A stretch of DNA of 64,000 bases from Rhodopseudomonas palustris HaA2 (GTDB lineage: Bacteria; Pseudomonadota; Alphaproteobacteria; Rhizobiales; Xanthobacteraceae): assembly GCF_000013365.1 (NCBI RefSeq), contig NC_007778.1:3596001-3660000 (forward strand), written 5' to 3'. The notes below the pieces were generated by a model, which did not search any database, was not told the origin of the DNA, and saw nothing but the letters and a program-made list of their open reading frames with translations. Of this stretch, positions 1 to 9,076 are shown piece after piece. A program made the translations under genes and the position numbers. How positions within the stretch are numbered: the first letter of the stretch is position 1; each line of letters begins with the position of its first letter.

Positions 1-264
1 TCGTTCGGGCTCGAGCACTTCCAGGTCAAGCAAGGCGATCAGGTCACCGTCTACGTCACCAACATCGACTCCGTCGAGGATCTCACCCACGGCTTCTCGA
101 TCATCAACTACGGCATCAACATGGAGGTGGCGCCGCAAGCCACGGCCTCGGTGTCGTTCTCGGCCGACAAGGCCGGGGTGTATTGGTACTACTGCTCCTG
201 GTTCTGCCACGCCATGCACATGGAGATGAAGGGCCGGATGTTCGTCGAGCCGAAGACGGCCTGA
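1..264 (+). CDS. nosZ: Nitrous-oxide reductase NosZ, C-terminal fragment (5' cut by window edge)
   Basis: Frame 1 is open from the first base to TGA at 262-264 (87 residues), so only the C-terminal cupredoxin domain is visible. It carries the CuA-site signature [12 protein letters not shown]: Cys65, Cys69, His73 and Met76 of the fragment in C-x3-C-x3-H-x2-M spacing, with an upstream His30 in LTHGFS as the other likely ligand. CuA receives electrons in periplasmic N2O reduction; the catalytic CuZ propeller lies upstream and is not visible. nosD starts 11 bases after the stop, which confirms the nosZDFYLX order. The ligand set is complete. Confidence 0.97.
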   Translation, partial: SFGLEHFQVKQGDQVTVYVTNIDSVEDLTHGFSIINYGINMEVAPQATASVSFSADKAGVYWYYCSWFCHAMHMEMKGRMFVEPKTA

Positions 265-275
265 GGAGCATCGAG

Positions 276-1634
276 GTGTCTTTCCTGCTGCGTCTGTTTC
301 CGGCGGCAATGTTCGCCGCCGGAGCCTGCGGCCCCGTTCTGGCGGAGACGATCGGCATCGCGCCGACGCAGTCGCTGCAGGCGGCGCTGGAGCGTGCGCA
401 GCAGGGCGACGTCCTCGAACTCGCACCGGGCGATCATCACGGCCCGATCCGGATCGATCGACGCGTCGTGATCGGCGGCAGGCCCGGGGCGAACCTCGTC
501 GGCAACGGCAGCGGCAGCGTCGTCACGGTCACGGTTCCGGACGTCACCATCCGCGGCCTCACCATCAAGGGCTCAGGCCGCGACCTGCAGACCATGGACT
601 CGGGCATTTTCCTCACCAAGGACGCGGCCCGCGCGCTGGTCGAAAACAACCGACTCGAAGGCAACCTGTTCGGAGTTTACGTTCATGGCGCGACCGGATC
701 GCGGGTGCAGCGCAACGTCATCGAGGGCCTGCGCAATGTCCGGCTCAACGAGGCCGGCAACGGCGTCTCGGTGTGGAATGCACCGGACGTCGTCATCGCC
801 GGGAACATCTTCCGCTACGGCCGCGATGGCATCTTCAGCATCACCAGCCGCAAGGACCGCTTCATCGACAATCGTTTCGAAGGTGTCCGCTTCGCCGTCC
901 ACTACATGTACACCAACGACAGCGAGATCTCCGGCAACGTCTCGATCGGCAACCACGTCGGCTACGCCATCATGTTCTCCAATCGGCTGATCATCCGCGG
1001 CAACGTCTCGGAGCGCGACCGCGATCACGGATTCCTGTTCAACTACGCCAATTATGCCGCGATCGAGGGCAACCGCGTCACCGGCGGTCCACGCCGCGGC
1101 CTGATCGATCGCGAGGATGCCGCCGACGACGAGAAGGGCATGCTGCCGGAGCCGCGCGGAGCGCAGCCGAGCGACGAAGGCCCCGGCAAATGCGTGTTCA
1201 TCTACAACGCCAACCACAACAAATTCCGCGACAACTGGTTCGAGCGCTGCGGCATCGGCGTGCACTTCACCGCAGGCTCGGAGGGTAACGAGATCACCGG
1301 CAATGCCTTCGTCGGCAACCGCACCCAGGTGAAATATGTCGGCACCCAAGACCTCGACTGGTCGAAGGGCGGCCGCGGCAATTACTGGAGCGATAACCCC
1401 GCATTCGATCTCGACGGCGACGGCATCGCCGACACCGCCTATCGGCCCAACGATCTGGTCGACCGGGTGCTGTGGACCGCGCCATCGGCCAAGGTGCTGA
1501 TCAACAGCCCCGCGGTCCAGGTGCTGCGCTGGGCGCAGAGCCAGTTTCCGGCGCTGTATCCCGGCGGCGTGGTCGACAGTCGCCCGCTGATCGCGCCGCC
1601 GCCGAAACCCTCGGCGTCGCGGAGCCAACCATGA
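276..1634 (+). CDS. nosD: NosD, periplasmic copper-maturation protein
   Basis: A 452-residue protein. I start it at GTG 276 because GAGGAG lies 7 bases upstream and the product then begins with a Sec signal (MSFLLRLFPAAMFAAGACG...). The body has right-handed beta-helix (CASH/NosD) repeats rich in G-N and N-x-hydrophobic rungs such as IRGLTIKGSG and ISGNVSIGNH. NosD works in the periplasm with the NosFY ABC transporter in assembling the CuZ centre of NosZ. Its stop overlaps the nosF start (ATGA at 1631-1634), which implies translational coupling. A longer frame to 183 exists but would run through the end of nosZ. Confidence 0.95.
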   Translation: MSFLLRLFPAAMFAAGACGPVLAETIGIAPTQSLQAALERAQQGDVLELAPGDHHGPIRIDRRVVIGGRPGANLVGNGSGSVVTVTVPDVTIRGLTIKGSGRDLQTMDSGIFLTKDAARALVENNRLEGNLFGVYVHGATGSRVQRNVIEGLRNVRLNEAGNGVSVWNAPDVVIAGNIFRYGRDGIFSITSRKDRFIDNRFEGVRFAVHYMYTNDSEISGNVSIGNHVGYAIMFSNRLIIRGNVSERDRDHGFLFNYANYAAIEGNRVTGGPRRGLIDREDAADDEKGMLPEPRGAQPSDEGPGKCVFIYNANHNKFRDNWFERCGIGVHFTAGSEGNEITGNAFVGNRTQVKYVGTQDLDWSKGGRGNYWSDNPAFDLDGDGIADTAYRPNDLVDRVLWTAPSAKVLINSPAVQVLRWAQSQFPALYPGGVVDSRPLIAPPPKPSASRSQP

Positions 1635-2536
1635 GCGCGACCGTCTGCATCAGCGACGTCGAGAAGAGCTATCGCGCGGTGCGCGCGCTGCGCGACGTCT
1701 CGTTCGAGTTGGCGCCGGGCCGGCTCAGCGCATTAGTCGGCCACAATGGCGCCGGCAAGACCACGCTGATCAAGCTGATGCTGGGGCTGATCCGCGCCGA
1801 TCGCGGCGACATCCGCGTGCTCGGCGAGGACCCCGCCGCCGGCGAATTCGCCGGCCGCCGGCTGCTCGGTTATCTGCCGGAGAACGTCGCCTTCAACGCC
1901 GCGCTGACCGGGCGCGAAACCCTGGCGTTCTACGCCAGGCTGAAGAGCATCAAGCCCGCGACGGCGTGGCCGCTGTTCGAGCGCGTCGGGCTGGCGGCCG
2001 CCGCCGACCGCAAGGTCGGCACCTATTCCAAGGGGATGCGGCAGCGCCTCGGTCTGGCGCAGGCCCTGCTCGGCCGTCCGCGTGTGCTGCTGCTCGACGA
2101 ACCCACCACCGGGCTCGATCCGGCGCTGCGCCAGACCTTCTACGAGATCCTCGACGAACTGCGCGACGACGGCGCCACCGTGCTGATTTCCTCGCACGCG
2201 CTGAATGAACTCGAGGACCGCGCCGAACACGTGCTGATCATGAACCGCGGCCGGCTCGTCGCACAGGGCACAATGACGGAACTACGCACCATCTCCCGAC
2301 TGCCGATCCGCGTCGGGATCGATCTCGCGCCGGAGACGCCGACGCCGGCCTGGATGAGCGGACCGCGCGGTGCCGCGTCACACGGCCATGTGATGCTGGT
2401 GCAGGACGACGCACAGAAGATGGCGCTGCTGCGCGCCGCCGCCGCCGACCCGGACGTCCGCAATATCGAGATCGCAGCGCCGACGCTGGACGAACTCTAC
2501 GCGCATTTCCTGCAGAGCCAGGAGACCGCAGCATGA
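1631..2536 (+). CDS. nosF: NosF, ABC transporter ATPase
   Basis: 301 residues with a complete ABC nucleotide-binding domain: Walker A GHNGAGKTT near residue 37, signature YSKGMRQRLG, Walker B LLLDEPTTGLDP and a switch His in ISSHALNELED. The C-terminal ~90 residues form the extension usual in NosF/CcmA-like ATPases. It powers the NosFY complex that supports NosD and NosZ copper-site maturation. ATGA overlaps join it to nosD upstream and nosY downstream (2533-2536), so the three subunits are probably made in step. The start at 1631 is favoured over upstream in-frame codons, which lie inside nosD. Confidence 0.96.
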   Translation: MSATVCISDVEKSYRAVRALRDVSFELAPGRLSALVGHNGAGKTTLIKLMLGLIRADRGDIRVLGEDPAAGEFAGRRLLGYLPENVAFNAALTGRETLAFYARLKSIKPATAWPLFERVGLAAAADRKVGTYSKGMRQRLGLAQALLGRPRVLLLDEPTTGLDPALRQTFYEILDELRDDGATVLISSHALNELEDRAEHVLIMNRGRLVAQGTMTELRTISRLPIRVGIDLAPETPTPAWMSGPRGAASHGHVMLVQDDAQKMALLRAAAADPDVRNIEIAAPTLDELYAHFLQSQETAA

Positions 2537-3360
2537 GGACCATCGCCATTATCGCGGCCAAGGAAATCCAGGAGGGCCTGCGCAATCGCTGGGTGCTGGC
2601 GACGACGCTGCTGCTGGCGGCGCTGGCGCTGTCGCTCACCTTCCTCGGCAGCGCGCCGACCGGCAATGTCGGCGCCGGCGCGCTCGACGTCGTGGTGGTC
2701 AGCCTGTCGAGCCTGACGATCTTCCTGCTGCCGCTGATCGCGCTGTTGATCTCGCACGACGCCGTCGTCGGCGAGATGGAGCGCGGCACGATGAACCTGT
2801 TGCTGTCCTATCCTGTCGGCCGCGGCAACGTGATCCTCGGCAAATTCGTCGGCCACGTGCTGATCCTCGCTTTCGCTACCGTGATCGGCTACGGCGCCGC
2901 CGGCGTCGCCCTGATGCTGACGGGCGCCTCGACGCTGGCGGCGAGCTGGTACGCCTTCGCGGCGATGCTCGGCACGTCGATCATGCTCGGCGCGGTGTTC
3001 GTAGCGATCGGCTATCTGATCTCCAGCCTGGTCCGCGACCGCGGCACCGCGGCGGGATTGTCAATCGGCGTCTGGCTGCTGATGGTGCTGGTGTTCGACA
3101 TGGCGCTGCTCGGCATTCTGGTGGTCGATCAGGGACGGACGATTTCCGGGCCTGTGCTGAACGCGCTGCTGTTTCTCAATCCGACCGACCTCTATCGCCT
3201 CACCAACCTGACCGGCTTCAATGTCAGCCAGTTTTCCGGCATGGCCGGCCTCGCCGCGAACACCAATCCCGGCCTCGGAGCGCTGCTGCTCGGCCTGTCG
3301 CTGTGGATCGCGCTGCCGCTTGGACTATCGATGCTGGCATTCGCCAGGAGGCAGCTATGA
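2533..3360 (+). CDS. nosY: NosY, ABC transporter permease
   Basis: 275 residues with about six hydrophobic segments, for example TLLLAALALSLTFLG, TIFLLPLIALLIS, and a Leu/Gly-rich C-terminal helix. The cytoplasmic stretch HDAVVGEMERGTMNLLLSYP is the EXE-like motif of the ABC-2/NosY permease family. It forms the membrane part of NosFY in CuZ assembly. It overlaps nosF by four bases at its start and nosL by four bases at its end. Length and order match standard nos operons. Confidence 0.95.
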   Translation: MRTIAIIAAKEIQEGLRNRWVLATTLLLAALALSLTFLGSAPTGNVGAGALDVVVVSLSSLTIFLLPLIALLISHDAVVGEMERGTMNLLLSYPVGRGNVILGKFVGHVLILAFATVIGYGAAGVALMLTGASTLAASWYAFAAMLGTSIMLGAVFVAIGYLISSLVRDRGTAAGLSIGVWLLMVLVFDMALLGILVVDQGRTISGPVLNALLFLNPTDLYRLTNLTGFNVSQFSGMAGLAANTNPGLGALLLGLSLWIALPLGLSMLAFARRQL

Positions 3361-3902
3361 AATTGCGTGTATCGGCGGCGCTGGTCGCCCTCGTGCTACT
3401 CACCGGATGCGAGCCGAAAGCAGGCGCCCCGGCGCCGCTGCCGATCGCGCTGAATGCCGATGCGATGGGCGTGTTCTGCGGGATGAATCTGATGGAGCAT
3501 CCCGGGCCCAAGGGCCAGATCATCACCGCGAGCCGGATCGATCCGTTCTGGTTCTCCTCGGTGCGCGACACCGTGGCCTTCACGCTGATGCCGGATCAAC
3601 CGCGCGACATCCGCGCGATCTATGTCTCCGACATGGCCCGCGCGCCGAGCTGGGAGCAACCGGGCGAGACCAACTGGATCGACGCCCGCGAGGCGTTCTT
3701 CGTGATCGGCAGCCGCAGGCAGGGCGGCATGGGCGCTGCCGAAGCGGTGCCGTTCGGTGAACGCACGGCGGCGGAAGGGTTCGCCGCCGCCAACGGCGGA
3801 CAGGTCGTAATGCTCGACCAGATTCCCGGCGACTACGTCCTCGGCAGCGAGCCATCCGGCACCGCAGGTACCCCGGACGATTCCGGCGTGCGCACCAACT
3901 AA
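3357..3902 (+). CDS. nosL: NosL, copper-chaperone lipoprotein
   Basis: 181 residues starting at ATG 3357, overlapping the nosY stop. The N-terminus is a lipoprotein signal with lipobox LLTG-C (Cys18), so the mature protein should be membrane-anchored in the periplasm. The NosL signature CGMNLMEHPGPKG (Cys41, Met43, Met46, His48) is present; these residues are candidate Cu(I) ligands. NosL delivers copper for NosZ assembly. It follows nosY directly and precedes nosX by 12 bases. The last ~25 residues are Gly/Pro/Thr-rich and look disordered. Confidence 0.95.
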   Translation: MKLRVSAALVALVLLTGCEPKAGAPAPLPIALNADAMGVFCGMNLMEHPGPKGQIITASRIDPFWFSSVRDTVAFTLMPDQPRDIRAIYVSDMARAPSWEQPGETNWIDAREAFFVIGSRRQGGMGAAEAVPFGERTAAEGFAAANGGQVVMLDQIPGDYVLGSEPSGTAGTPDDSGVRTN

Positions 3903-3914
3903 CGAGGACCGCCG

Positions 3915-4949
3915 ATGATGCCCCGCTCCCTCACGCGCCGTCGTTTGATCACCATCGCCGCCGCGGCTGCCGCAGGATCGCTGTGGCCCGGCCGATCACG
4001 CGCGGCAGCAGGGCCCGAGCCGGTGCGCTGGCAAGGCGCCGCGCTCGGCGCGCAGGTGTCGATCGAGATTCACCATCCGGATCGCGCCGCCGCCGCGCGA
4101 CTGGTTGAGCGCTCGATCGCCGAAGTGCGGCGGCTGGAGCGGCAGTTCAGCCTGTATCAGCCGGACTCCGCGATCTGCGAACTTAACCGCAGCGGCGTGC
4201 TGATTGCGCCTGATCCCGACATGGTGACGCTGCTGCAGGCCTCGCTCGGCTATGCCGATCTGACCGGCGGCGCGTTCGATCCGACGGTGCAGCCGTTGTG
4301 GCGCCTGTATCAGCAGCACTTCTCATCCGACCGGACCGATCCCGCAGGCCCCTCCTCGGCATGGCTCGAACAGGCGCTGGAGAAGGTCGGATATGATGGA
4401 CTGCGCGTCACGCCCGACCGCATCGTGTTGCTCAAGCGCGGCGCCGCGATCACGCTGAACGGCATCGCCCAAGGTTATGCGACCGATCGCGTCGTCGAAT
4501 TGCTCCGGAATGCGGGGCTGTCGACGACGCTGGTCGATATCGGCGAAGTCCGCGCGCTCGGCGGGCGGCCGGACGGCACGCCCTGGCGCGTCGGCCTCGC
4601 CGATCCGGACCAGCCCGGCCGATCCGGCGAGATCGTCGAAATCGCCGACCGGGCCGTGGCGACGTCTGCGGGCGCCGGCTTCCGGTTCGATCCGGCGGGC
4701 CGCTTCACCCATTTGCTCGACCCGCGGACCGGCCGCAGCCCGCGCTCGTACAATTCGGTCAGCGTCATCGCGCCGACGGCGACCGCAGCGGACGCGCTGT
4801 CGACCGGCTTCAGCCTGATGCCGCTGCCGATGATCCAGCGCATCGTCGATCAATCCCATGGCGTGGAGGCGCGCATTCTCGACCTCGCCGGTCAGAGGCT
4901 CCACCTCCAGGCGGCGTCCGGACGGAGGGGACACCGCTCCGCGTCGTGA
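3915..4949 (+). CDS. nosX: NosX, ApbE-type FAD:protein FMN transferase
   Basis: 344 residues beginning with a twin-arginine type signal (TRRRLITIAAAAAAGS), so probably exported by Tat. The ApbE fold is recognisable by LNGIAQGYATDRV, the DIGEVRALGG stretch and THLLDPRTGRSP near the C-terminus. NosX flavinylates the membrane regulator/electron donor NosR (a known role for the family); nosR lies outside this window. It is the last gene of the visible nos operon, and the convergent EF-hand gene begins 94 bases further on. No clear stem-loop with a T-run was seen in that gap. Confidence 0.94.
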   Translation: MMPRSLTRRRLITIAAAAAAGSLWPGRSRAAAGPEPVRWQGAALGAQVSIEIHHPDRAAAARLVERSIAEVRRLERQFSLYQPDSAICELNRSGVLIAPDPDMVTLLQASLGYADLTGGAFDPTVQPLWRLYQQHFSSDRTDPAGPSSAWLEQALEKVGYDGLRVTPDRIVLLKRGAAITLNGIAQGYATDRVVELLRNAGLSTTLVDIGEVRALGGRPDGTPWRVGLADPDQPGRSGEIVEIADRAVATSAGAGFRFDPAGRFTHLLDPRTGRSPRSYNSVSVIAPTATAADALSTGFSLMPLPMIQRIVDQSHGVEARILDLAGQRLHLQAASGRRGHRSAS

Positions 4950-5043
4950 CGACGCCTCGATTCCGCGATCATCGCGGCCGCCACGGCGGCATCGGCCCAT
5001 TCAGGACGACGAACAATGCGAAGGCCGCCGCCGACGGTCTCCC

Positions 5044-5475
5044 TTACGACAGGTCCTTGATCGTCACGCGGCCGTCGCCGTCCTTGTCGAGCGCCTTCAG
5101 CCAGGTTTCGCCGCCGTCGAGAAATTCGGCGCGGGAAACCCGGCCGTCGCCGTCGGTGTCGTTCCACGCCCGCGTGAGACCTTTGGCCACCTGCCGGATT
5201 TTGTCCTGGTCTTCCGGCGCAAAGCGCGCGATGCCCGCCTCGCGCACCTTGTCGAAACGGTCGTACTCCTGCGGATCGATATAGCCGTTGGCGTCGGTGT
5301 CGAAGGCGAAGAACCGCTGCTCGCGTCCCTGCCGGATCTCCGCCAGGGTGACGGCGCGGTCGCCGTCATTGTCCCACTGTTCCAGAAAGTGCTCCAGGCT
5401 CGGCGATTCCGCCGCCGCCGCCGTGGAGAGAATGGTGACGACGGTCAACGCCGCCAGTCTTGCACGCATGCTCAT
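5044..5475 (-). CDS. Periplasmic EF-hand calcium-binding protein
   Basis: 143 residues with a short Sec signal ending near AAAAE (about residue 22). Four EF-hand loops are visible: DNDGDRAVTLAE, DTDANGYIDPQE, DTDGDGRVSRAE and DKDGDGRVTIKD, each with the D-x-D/N-x-D/N-G pattern and most ending in acidic position 12. It should bind calcium in the periplasm; no enzymatic domain is present. It lies 23 bases after the TonB-dependent receptor on the same strand, so the two are probably co-transcribed. The specific role is unknown. Confidence 0.85.
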   Translation of the reverse strand: MSMRARLAALTVVTILSTAAAAESPSLEHFLEQWDNDGDRAVTLAEIRQGREQRFFAFDTDANGYIDPQEYDRFDKVREAGIARFAPEDQDKIRQVAKGLTRAWNDTDGDGRVSRAEFLDGGETWLKALDKDGDGRVTIKDLS

Positions 5476-5498
5476 GTCGAACTCGATGTCCTTGCTGA

Positions 5499-7856
5499 TC
5501 AGAACTTTGCCTTGATACCCGCGTAGAAGCCCCGTCCGTCGGCCGGCAGGAATGCCGCCTGGCTGGCCGTCGCCTGATCGACCACCAGGGTGGTCGCCGC
5601 ATAGGTCTTGTCGAACAGATTGGTGATCTCGCCGAACACCCGGAAGGTCTTGTCAATCTGGTACTCGCTGCGCAGGTCGACCACCGCATAGGGGTCGGCG
5701 AACAGCGTGTTCATGTTGTCGACCGCCACCTCGGCCGGACTCCAGCGGACCGCGCCCTGCACCATCCAGGCGTCGGTCGCCTGCAACTGCAATTGCGCAT
5801 AGATCAGATGCGGCACCACACCGCCCAGCCGGTTGTTGCCGCGGCTCGGATCGTCGACGAAGCGGAAATCCTGATAGGTGTAGGCGATGCGACCGGACAG
5901 CCGATCGGTGAACTTCATTCCGGCCCCGAGTTCGACACCGAAATGCGTCGTGCGGTCGGCGTTGACCGCCCCCAGCAGCGCGCCGGTGACGTCCCGCAGC
6001 GTGAGCAACTCGTTGTCGACCCACGAATAGTAAGTCACGACGTCCCAGGAGAAGCGATCGGCGCGACCGCGCCAGCCGCCCTCCACCGTGTTCGCCGTCT
6101 GCGCGCTAAGATTCGGCGTCGCGAACGCCGCCGCCGCTAGCGACGGGTTGCCCGGCGTCGGCCGGCCGGGGCTCGAATTCGGCGTTCCGTTGATCGTCGC
6201 GATCAGATCGTCGTGAGTCGGCGGCTCGAAGCTGTGGCTGCCGGCGATGAAGAAGGTCTGCACCGCGTCCGGCCGATAGCTCAAGGCCAGGCTCGGACTC
6301 CAGCCTGAATAGTTGCGCGAATAGCTGGTGCTTTGCGTCGCCACAGATCCGTTCGGCAGCAGCACCGTGGGATTCGCCGGGTTGTAGGCGATCGTCGGCC
6401 GTCGCGCCGAACCGTACACATCGTCGTTGTCCCGCGTCGCATAGGCGTAGGAGATCGACGGCGACACCACGAGTTGGTGCCAGACCGGAATGTTGGCGCC
6501 GGTGTACAGCGACAACGTCTGGGCGTTCAGCCGGTTGGCGCCGAATTGCGCCCCGGTCTGGCCGCTCTGGTTGAGGTAGTAGCCGCGATCGGCCGAACCA
6601 ACGGTGTATTGCGCGGTGGTCTCGAACAGCGGCAGCAGTGCCGCCGCCGGATTGTAGGCGTAGCGGGCCACGCCGGTGAAGTCGCCGCCCTGCGTGGTGC
6701 GCACACCCGAGGAGATCGGGAAGCGGAACGTGTCGTCGGTGTAGATGTAGCCCATCGCGACGTCGAACAGATGCGCGTCGAACACAGCCGTGGTGCGGTT
6801 GCCGACCATGAACTGGCTGGCCTCGCGCCGCGGCTTGTCGCGCACGGCGTTGGGACCGGGATTGACAGCAACGCCTCCGACCACCGTCGGGCCCGGGTTG
6901 ACCTGCTTCGGATTGGCGTACAGCGTGGTCTTGTTCACCGGCCCCGGGACGTCGAAGCCGAGATCGGTATAGCCCATGAAGAAGCGGGTCTTGACGTTCT
7001 CCGACAGCGCGACGCCGACATTGCCGTTGACGCTGACGCGCTCCGACGAATTGTAGCCGCGATAGCCGTCGCGGCGGCTGGTGTCGAACTGGATGAACGC
7101 GTCGACATTGTCCTTCTTGCCGCCGACCTGCCCACTGCTATTGATCTGGCCGAAGCTGCCGCCGCTGACGCCGATCTGGGTGCCCGGCTGGCTCGATCCG
7201 GTCGGCGACACGAAGTTGATCGCGCCGCTCAGCACCGTGGCGCCGAGACGGTTGGCCATATAGCCGCGATACACCTCGATCGACTCGGCCTGTTGCGCAT
7301 TGGCGAAGCCGATGATGTAGGAGCCGTCGGCGCGATTGATCGGCAGCCCGTTGCTGAGCACGAGAACGCCGCGTTCGGCCGGATTTTGCTGGGCGGAGCC
7401 GCGCATCTGAATCCGCGGCTGATCGTTGGAGCCGAGGAAGTTCTGCACGATCAGTCCGGGGACACCGCTCAGGCTGTTGGCGAGCGTCGGATTGCCGCGA
7501 TTGGCCATGTCCTGCCGCGACACCAGCGCGACGCCGCCCGGCAGGATCTCGAAGCGCTGACGGACGACATCCGCAAGCAGCGCCAACGAGGGAGTCGCCG
7601 CGGGCATCACGGTCGCCGCCGAACGCGGAGCCGGCGAGCGCTGACGGACGACCGATCGAACCGGCTGCCGCGGCGCTTCGACGACGACCGGCTCCAGCGT
7701 GATCGTCGACCCGGGCGTCGCCGACTGCGCGAGGCAGGCCTGGCTGGTCGACGACAACAGCACGGCGGCGGTCATCGTCCGCAACGATCCCCGGCGGCTC
7801 GCGCGCCGATTGGCGTCCATCGCTGTTTCGGTCTTCGTCTGCGCAACCAAATTCAT
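5499..7856 (-). CDS. TonB-dependent outer-membrane receptor, possibly for a metal used by the nos system
   Basis: 785 residues from ATG 7856, which has AGGGGC a short distance upstream; ATG 7820 is an alternative. A signal peptide ends near ACLAQ. A TonB-box-like LEPVVVEA is followed by a plug domain (NSLSGVPGLIVQNF, IQMRGSAQQ, GATVLSGAINFVSPTG) and a long beta-barrel ending in KAKF with a terminal Phe. Architecture resembles FecA/OprC-like receptors. In pseudomonads the TonB receptor NosA/OprC imports copper near nos genes, so a copper role is plausible here, but no Met/His-rich copper motif was seen. The substrate is unassigned. An EF-hand gene follows; a Crp/Fnr gene is divergent. Confidence 0.85.
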   Translation of the reverse strand: MNLVAQTKTETAMDANRRASRRGSLRTMTAAVLLSSTSQACLAQSATPGSTITLEPVVVEAPRQPVRSVVRQRSPAPRSAATVMPAATPSLALLADVVRQRFEILPGGVALVSRQDMANRGNPTLANSLSGVPGLIVQNFLGSNDQPRIQMRGSAQQNPAERGVLVLSNGLPINRADGSYIIGFANAQQAESIEVYRGYMANRLGATVLSGAINFVSPTGSSQPGTQIGVSGGSFGQINSSGQVGGKKDNVDAFIQFDTSRRDGYRGYNSSERVSVNGNVGVALSENVKTRFFMGYTDLGFDVPGPVNKTTLYANPKQVNPGPTVVGGVAVNPGPNAVRDKPRREASQFMVGNRTTAVFDAHLFDVAMGYIYTDDTFRFPISSGVRTTQGGDFTGVARYAYNPAAALLPLFETTAQYTVGSADRGYYLNQSGQTGAQFGANRLNAQTLSLYTGANIPVWHQLVVSPSISYAYATRDNDDVYGSARRPTIAYNPANPTVLLPNGSVATQSTSYSRNYSGWSPSLALSYRPDAVQTFFIAGSHSFEPPTHDDLIATINGTPNSSPGRPTPGNPSLAAAAFATPNLSAQTANTVEGGWRGRADRFSWDVVTYYSWVDNELLTLRDVTGALLGAVNADRTTHFGVELGAGMKFTDRLSGRIAYTYQDFRFVDDPSRGNNRLGGVVPHLIYAQLQLQATDAWMVQGAVRWSPAEVAVDNMNTLFADPYAVVDLRSEYQIDKTFRVFGEITNLFDKTYAATTLVVDQATASQAAFLPADGRGFYAGIKAKF

Positions 7857-8242
7857 CGGAATGCCCCTGTCCATTCGATCATCGCGCAGGAGCCTCGGTG
7901 TCCCCGCGTCGATGCCGTTTCCACTGTTCAAAAATGAAAAGCCGCCCTCGCCCGCAGAACGAAAACGCCTGCGAGGCTCGGTGATGCGTTCGACTTTTCG
8001 GATTTGATCTCGATGGCGAGCGGGCTTTCTCGATCGCGGGCGACCATACAGATCCGTCGCACGACCATTTTTGCTTTCGCGCAAACAACTCTCATTCGTG
8101 GCATGCGATAGGTTTGATTGGCGGTGACTGTGACAATTATGTGCGCCACGCTTAGAAGGCTTCAAAATACAACGCGTCATTCGTGCTGATAGGTCAGCAA
8201 CAGGAGGAAGCGTCCGCCCTTGAAAACAGTGACAGGTCTGCA
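7857..8242. promoter_or_regulatory. Divergent intergenic region between TonB receptor and Crp/Fnr gene
   Basis: About 390 bases without a convincing gene, of lower G+C than the flanks toward its right half (for example around 8080-8180). It must carry promoters for both divergent genes. I looked for TTGAT-N4-ATCAA Fnr/FixK/Nnr palindromes and found only half-sites, such as TTGAT at 7999 and 8115, without a matching second half. No terminator or riboswitch fold was recognised. Confidence 0.4.
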
Positions 8243-9001
8243 ATGGAAATGGGTGTTCGACACGAAGCCGTGGCGCACAGCGCGTTGTTCTCGCATCTCT
8301 CGGACGCGGAAGCGGCCCTGCTGCTGAGAACATCGACCGTTCGGCAGATCCAGCCCGGCAACGCCCTCTTCCATCAGGGCGACGCTCCGGAGACTCTCTT
8401 CCAGATCGTCGAGGGACTGGTCAGGGTCACCCAGATCAATACCGAAGGCGAGCAGATCACGCTCAGGATCATGGGGCCCGGCGATCTGTGCTGCGTGGCC
8501 GCGATTCGACAGCAGTCTTATCCCGCGACAGCGACGGCCCTCAAGGACACCACCGTGCTGGCCTGGCGCGGATGCACATTCATCGACATGGCCAATCAGC
8601 ATCCGGCGATCGCCAACAACGTCCTCGCGATCGTCGGCAACCGCGCGCACGAGATGCTGCAACGTGCCACCGAAATGACCGGCAAGTGCGTGTCCCAGAG
8701 AATCGCCGCCTGCCTGCTCCGGCTGTCGGTCCAAGCCGGCGTCACAACCAGGGACGGAGTTCACATCGAAGCGCCGGTCACGCGCACCGATCTCGCCTCG
8801 ATGGCGGGCCTCACCTACTTCACCGTCAGCCGCATCCTGAGTGCGTGGCAGAAGCAGGGCCTGGTGAAGAGCGGCCGGCAGCGACTGACGATCCTCAACA
8901 TGCCGCGGATCGCCGAGATCGCAGGACCGAGCCTGGAGCAGATCGCCGCCACCGCCTCTGCGGCCGAGCGTCGCGGTGGCGGACACAGCCGCCAGCGGTG
9001 A
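8243..9001 (+). CDS. Crp/Fnr-family transcriptional regulator
   Basis: 252 residues from ATG 8243; GTG 8183 is an upstream in-frame alternative without a ribosome site. An N-terminal cyclic-nucleotide-binding-like jelly roll (LFHQGDAPETLFQIVEGLVRV) leads to a dimer helix and a winged helix-turn-helix with TRTDLASMAGLTYFTVSRIL, the Crp/Fnr recognition region. The N-terminal cysteine cluster of oxygen-sensing Fnr is missing, so it is not a classical Fnr; Nnr/Dnr-type NO sensors share this architecture. Its place beside the nos operon and TonB receptor suggests control of denitrification or metal supply. The ligand is inferred, not shown. Confidence 0.85.
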   Translation: MEMGVRHEAVAHSALFSHLSDAEAALLLRTSTVRQIQPGNALFHQGDAPETLFQIVEGLVRVTQINTEGEQITLRIMGPGDLCCVAAIRQQSYPATATALKDTTVLAWRGCTFIDMANQHPAIANNVLAIVGNRAHEMLQRATEMTGKCVSQRIAACLLRLSVQAGVTTRDGVHIEAPVTRTDLASMAGLTYFTVSRILSAWQKQGLVKSGRQRLTILNMPRIAEIAGPSLEQIAATASAAERRGGGHSRQR

Positions 9002-9076
9002 CTTCGTCACAGACGCTGTGCGGCCCCTGTCCTAACGCTCCAGTGGTATCGTTGATTCACTCACAGCGGATCCGTC

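Noticed and set aside
6333-7937. 534-codon frame antisense to the TonB receptor
   Set aside because: Arg/Gly/Ala-rich mirror product with no motif; typical high-GC shadow of a real gene.
7980-8130. Fnr/Nnr-type TTGAT-N4-ATCAA palindrome
   Set aside because: Only single half-sites were found; the second half-site does not match in any case.
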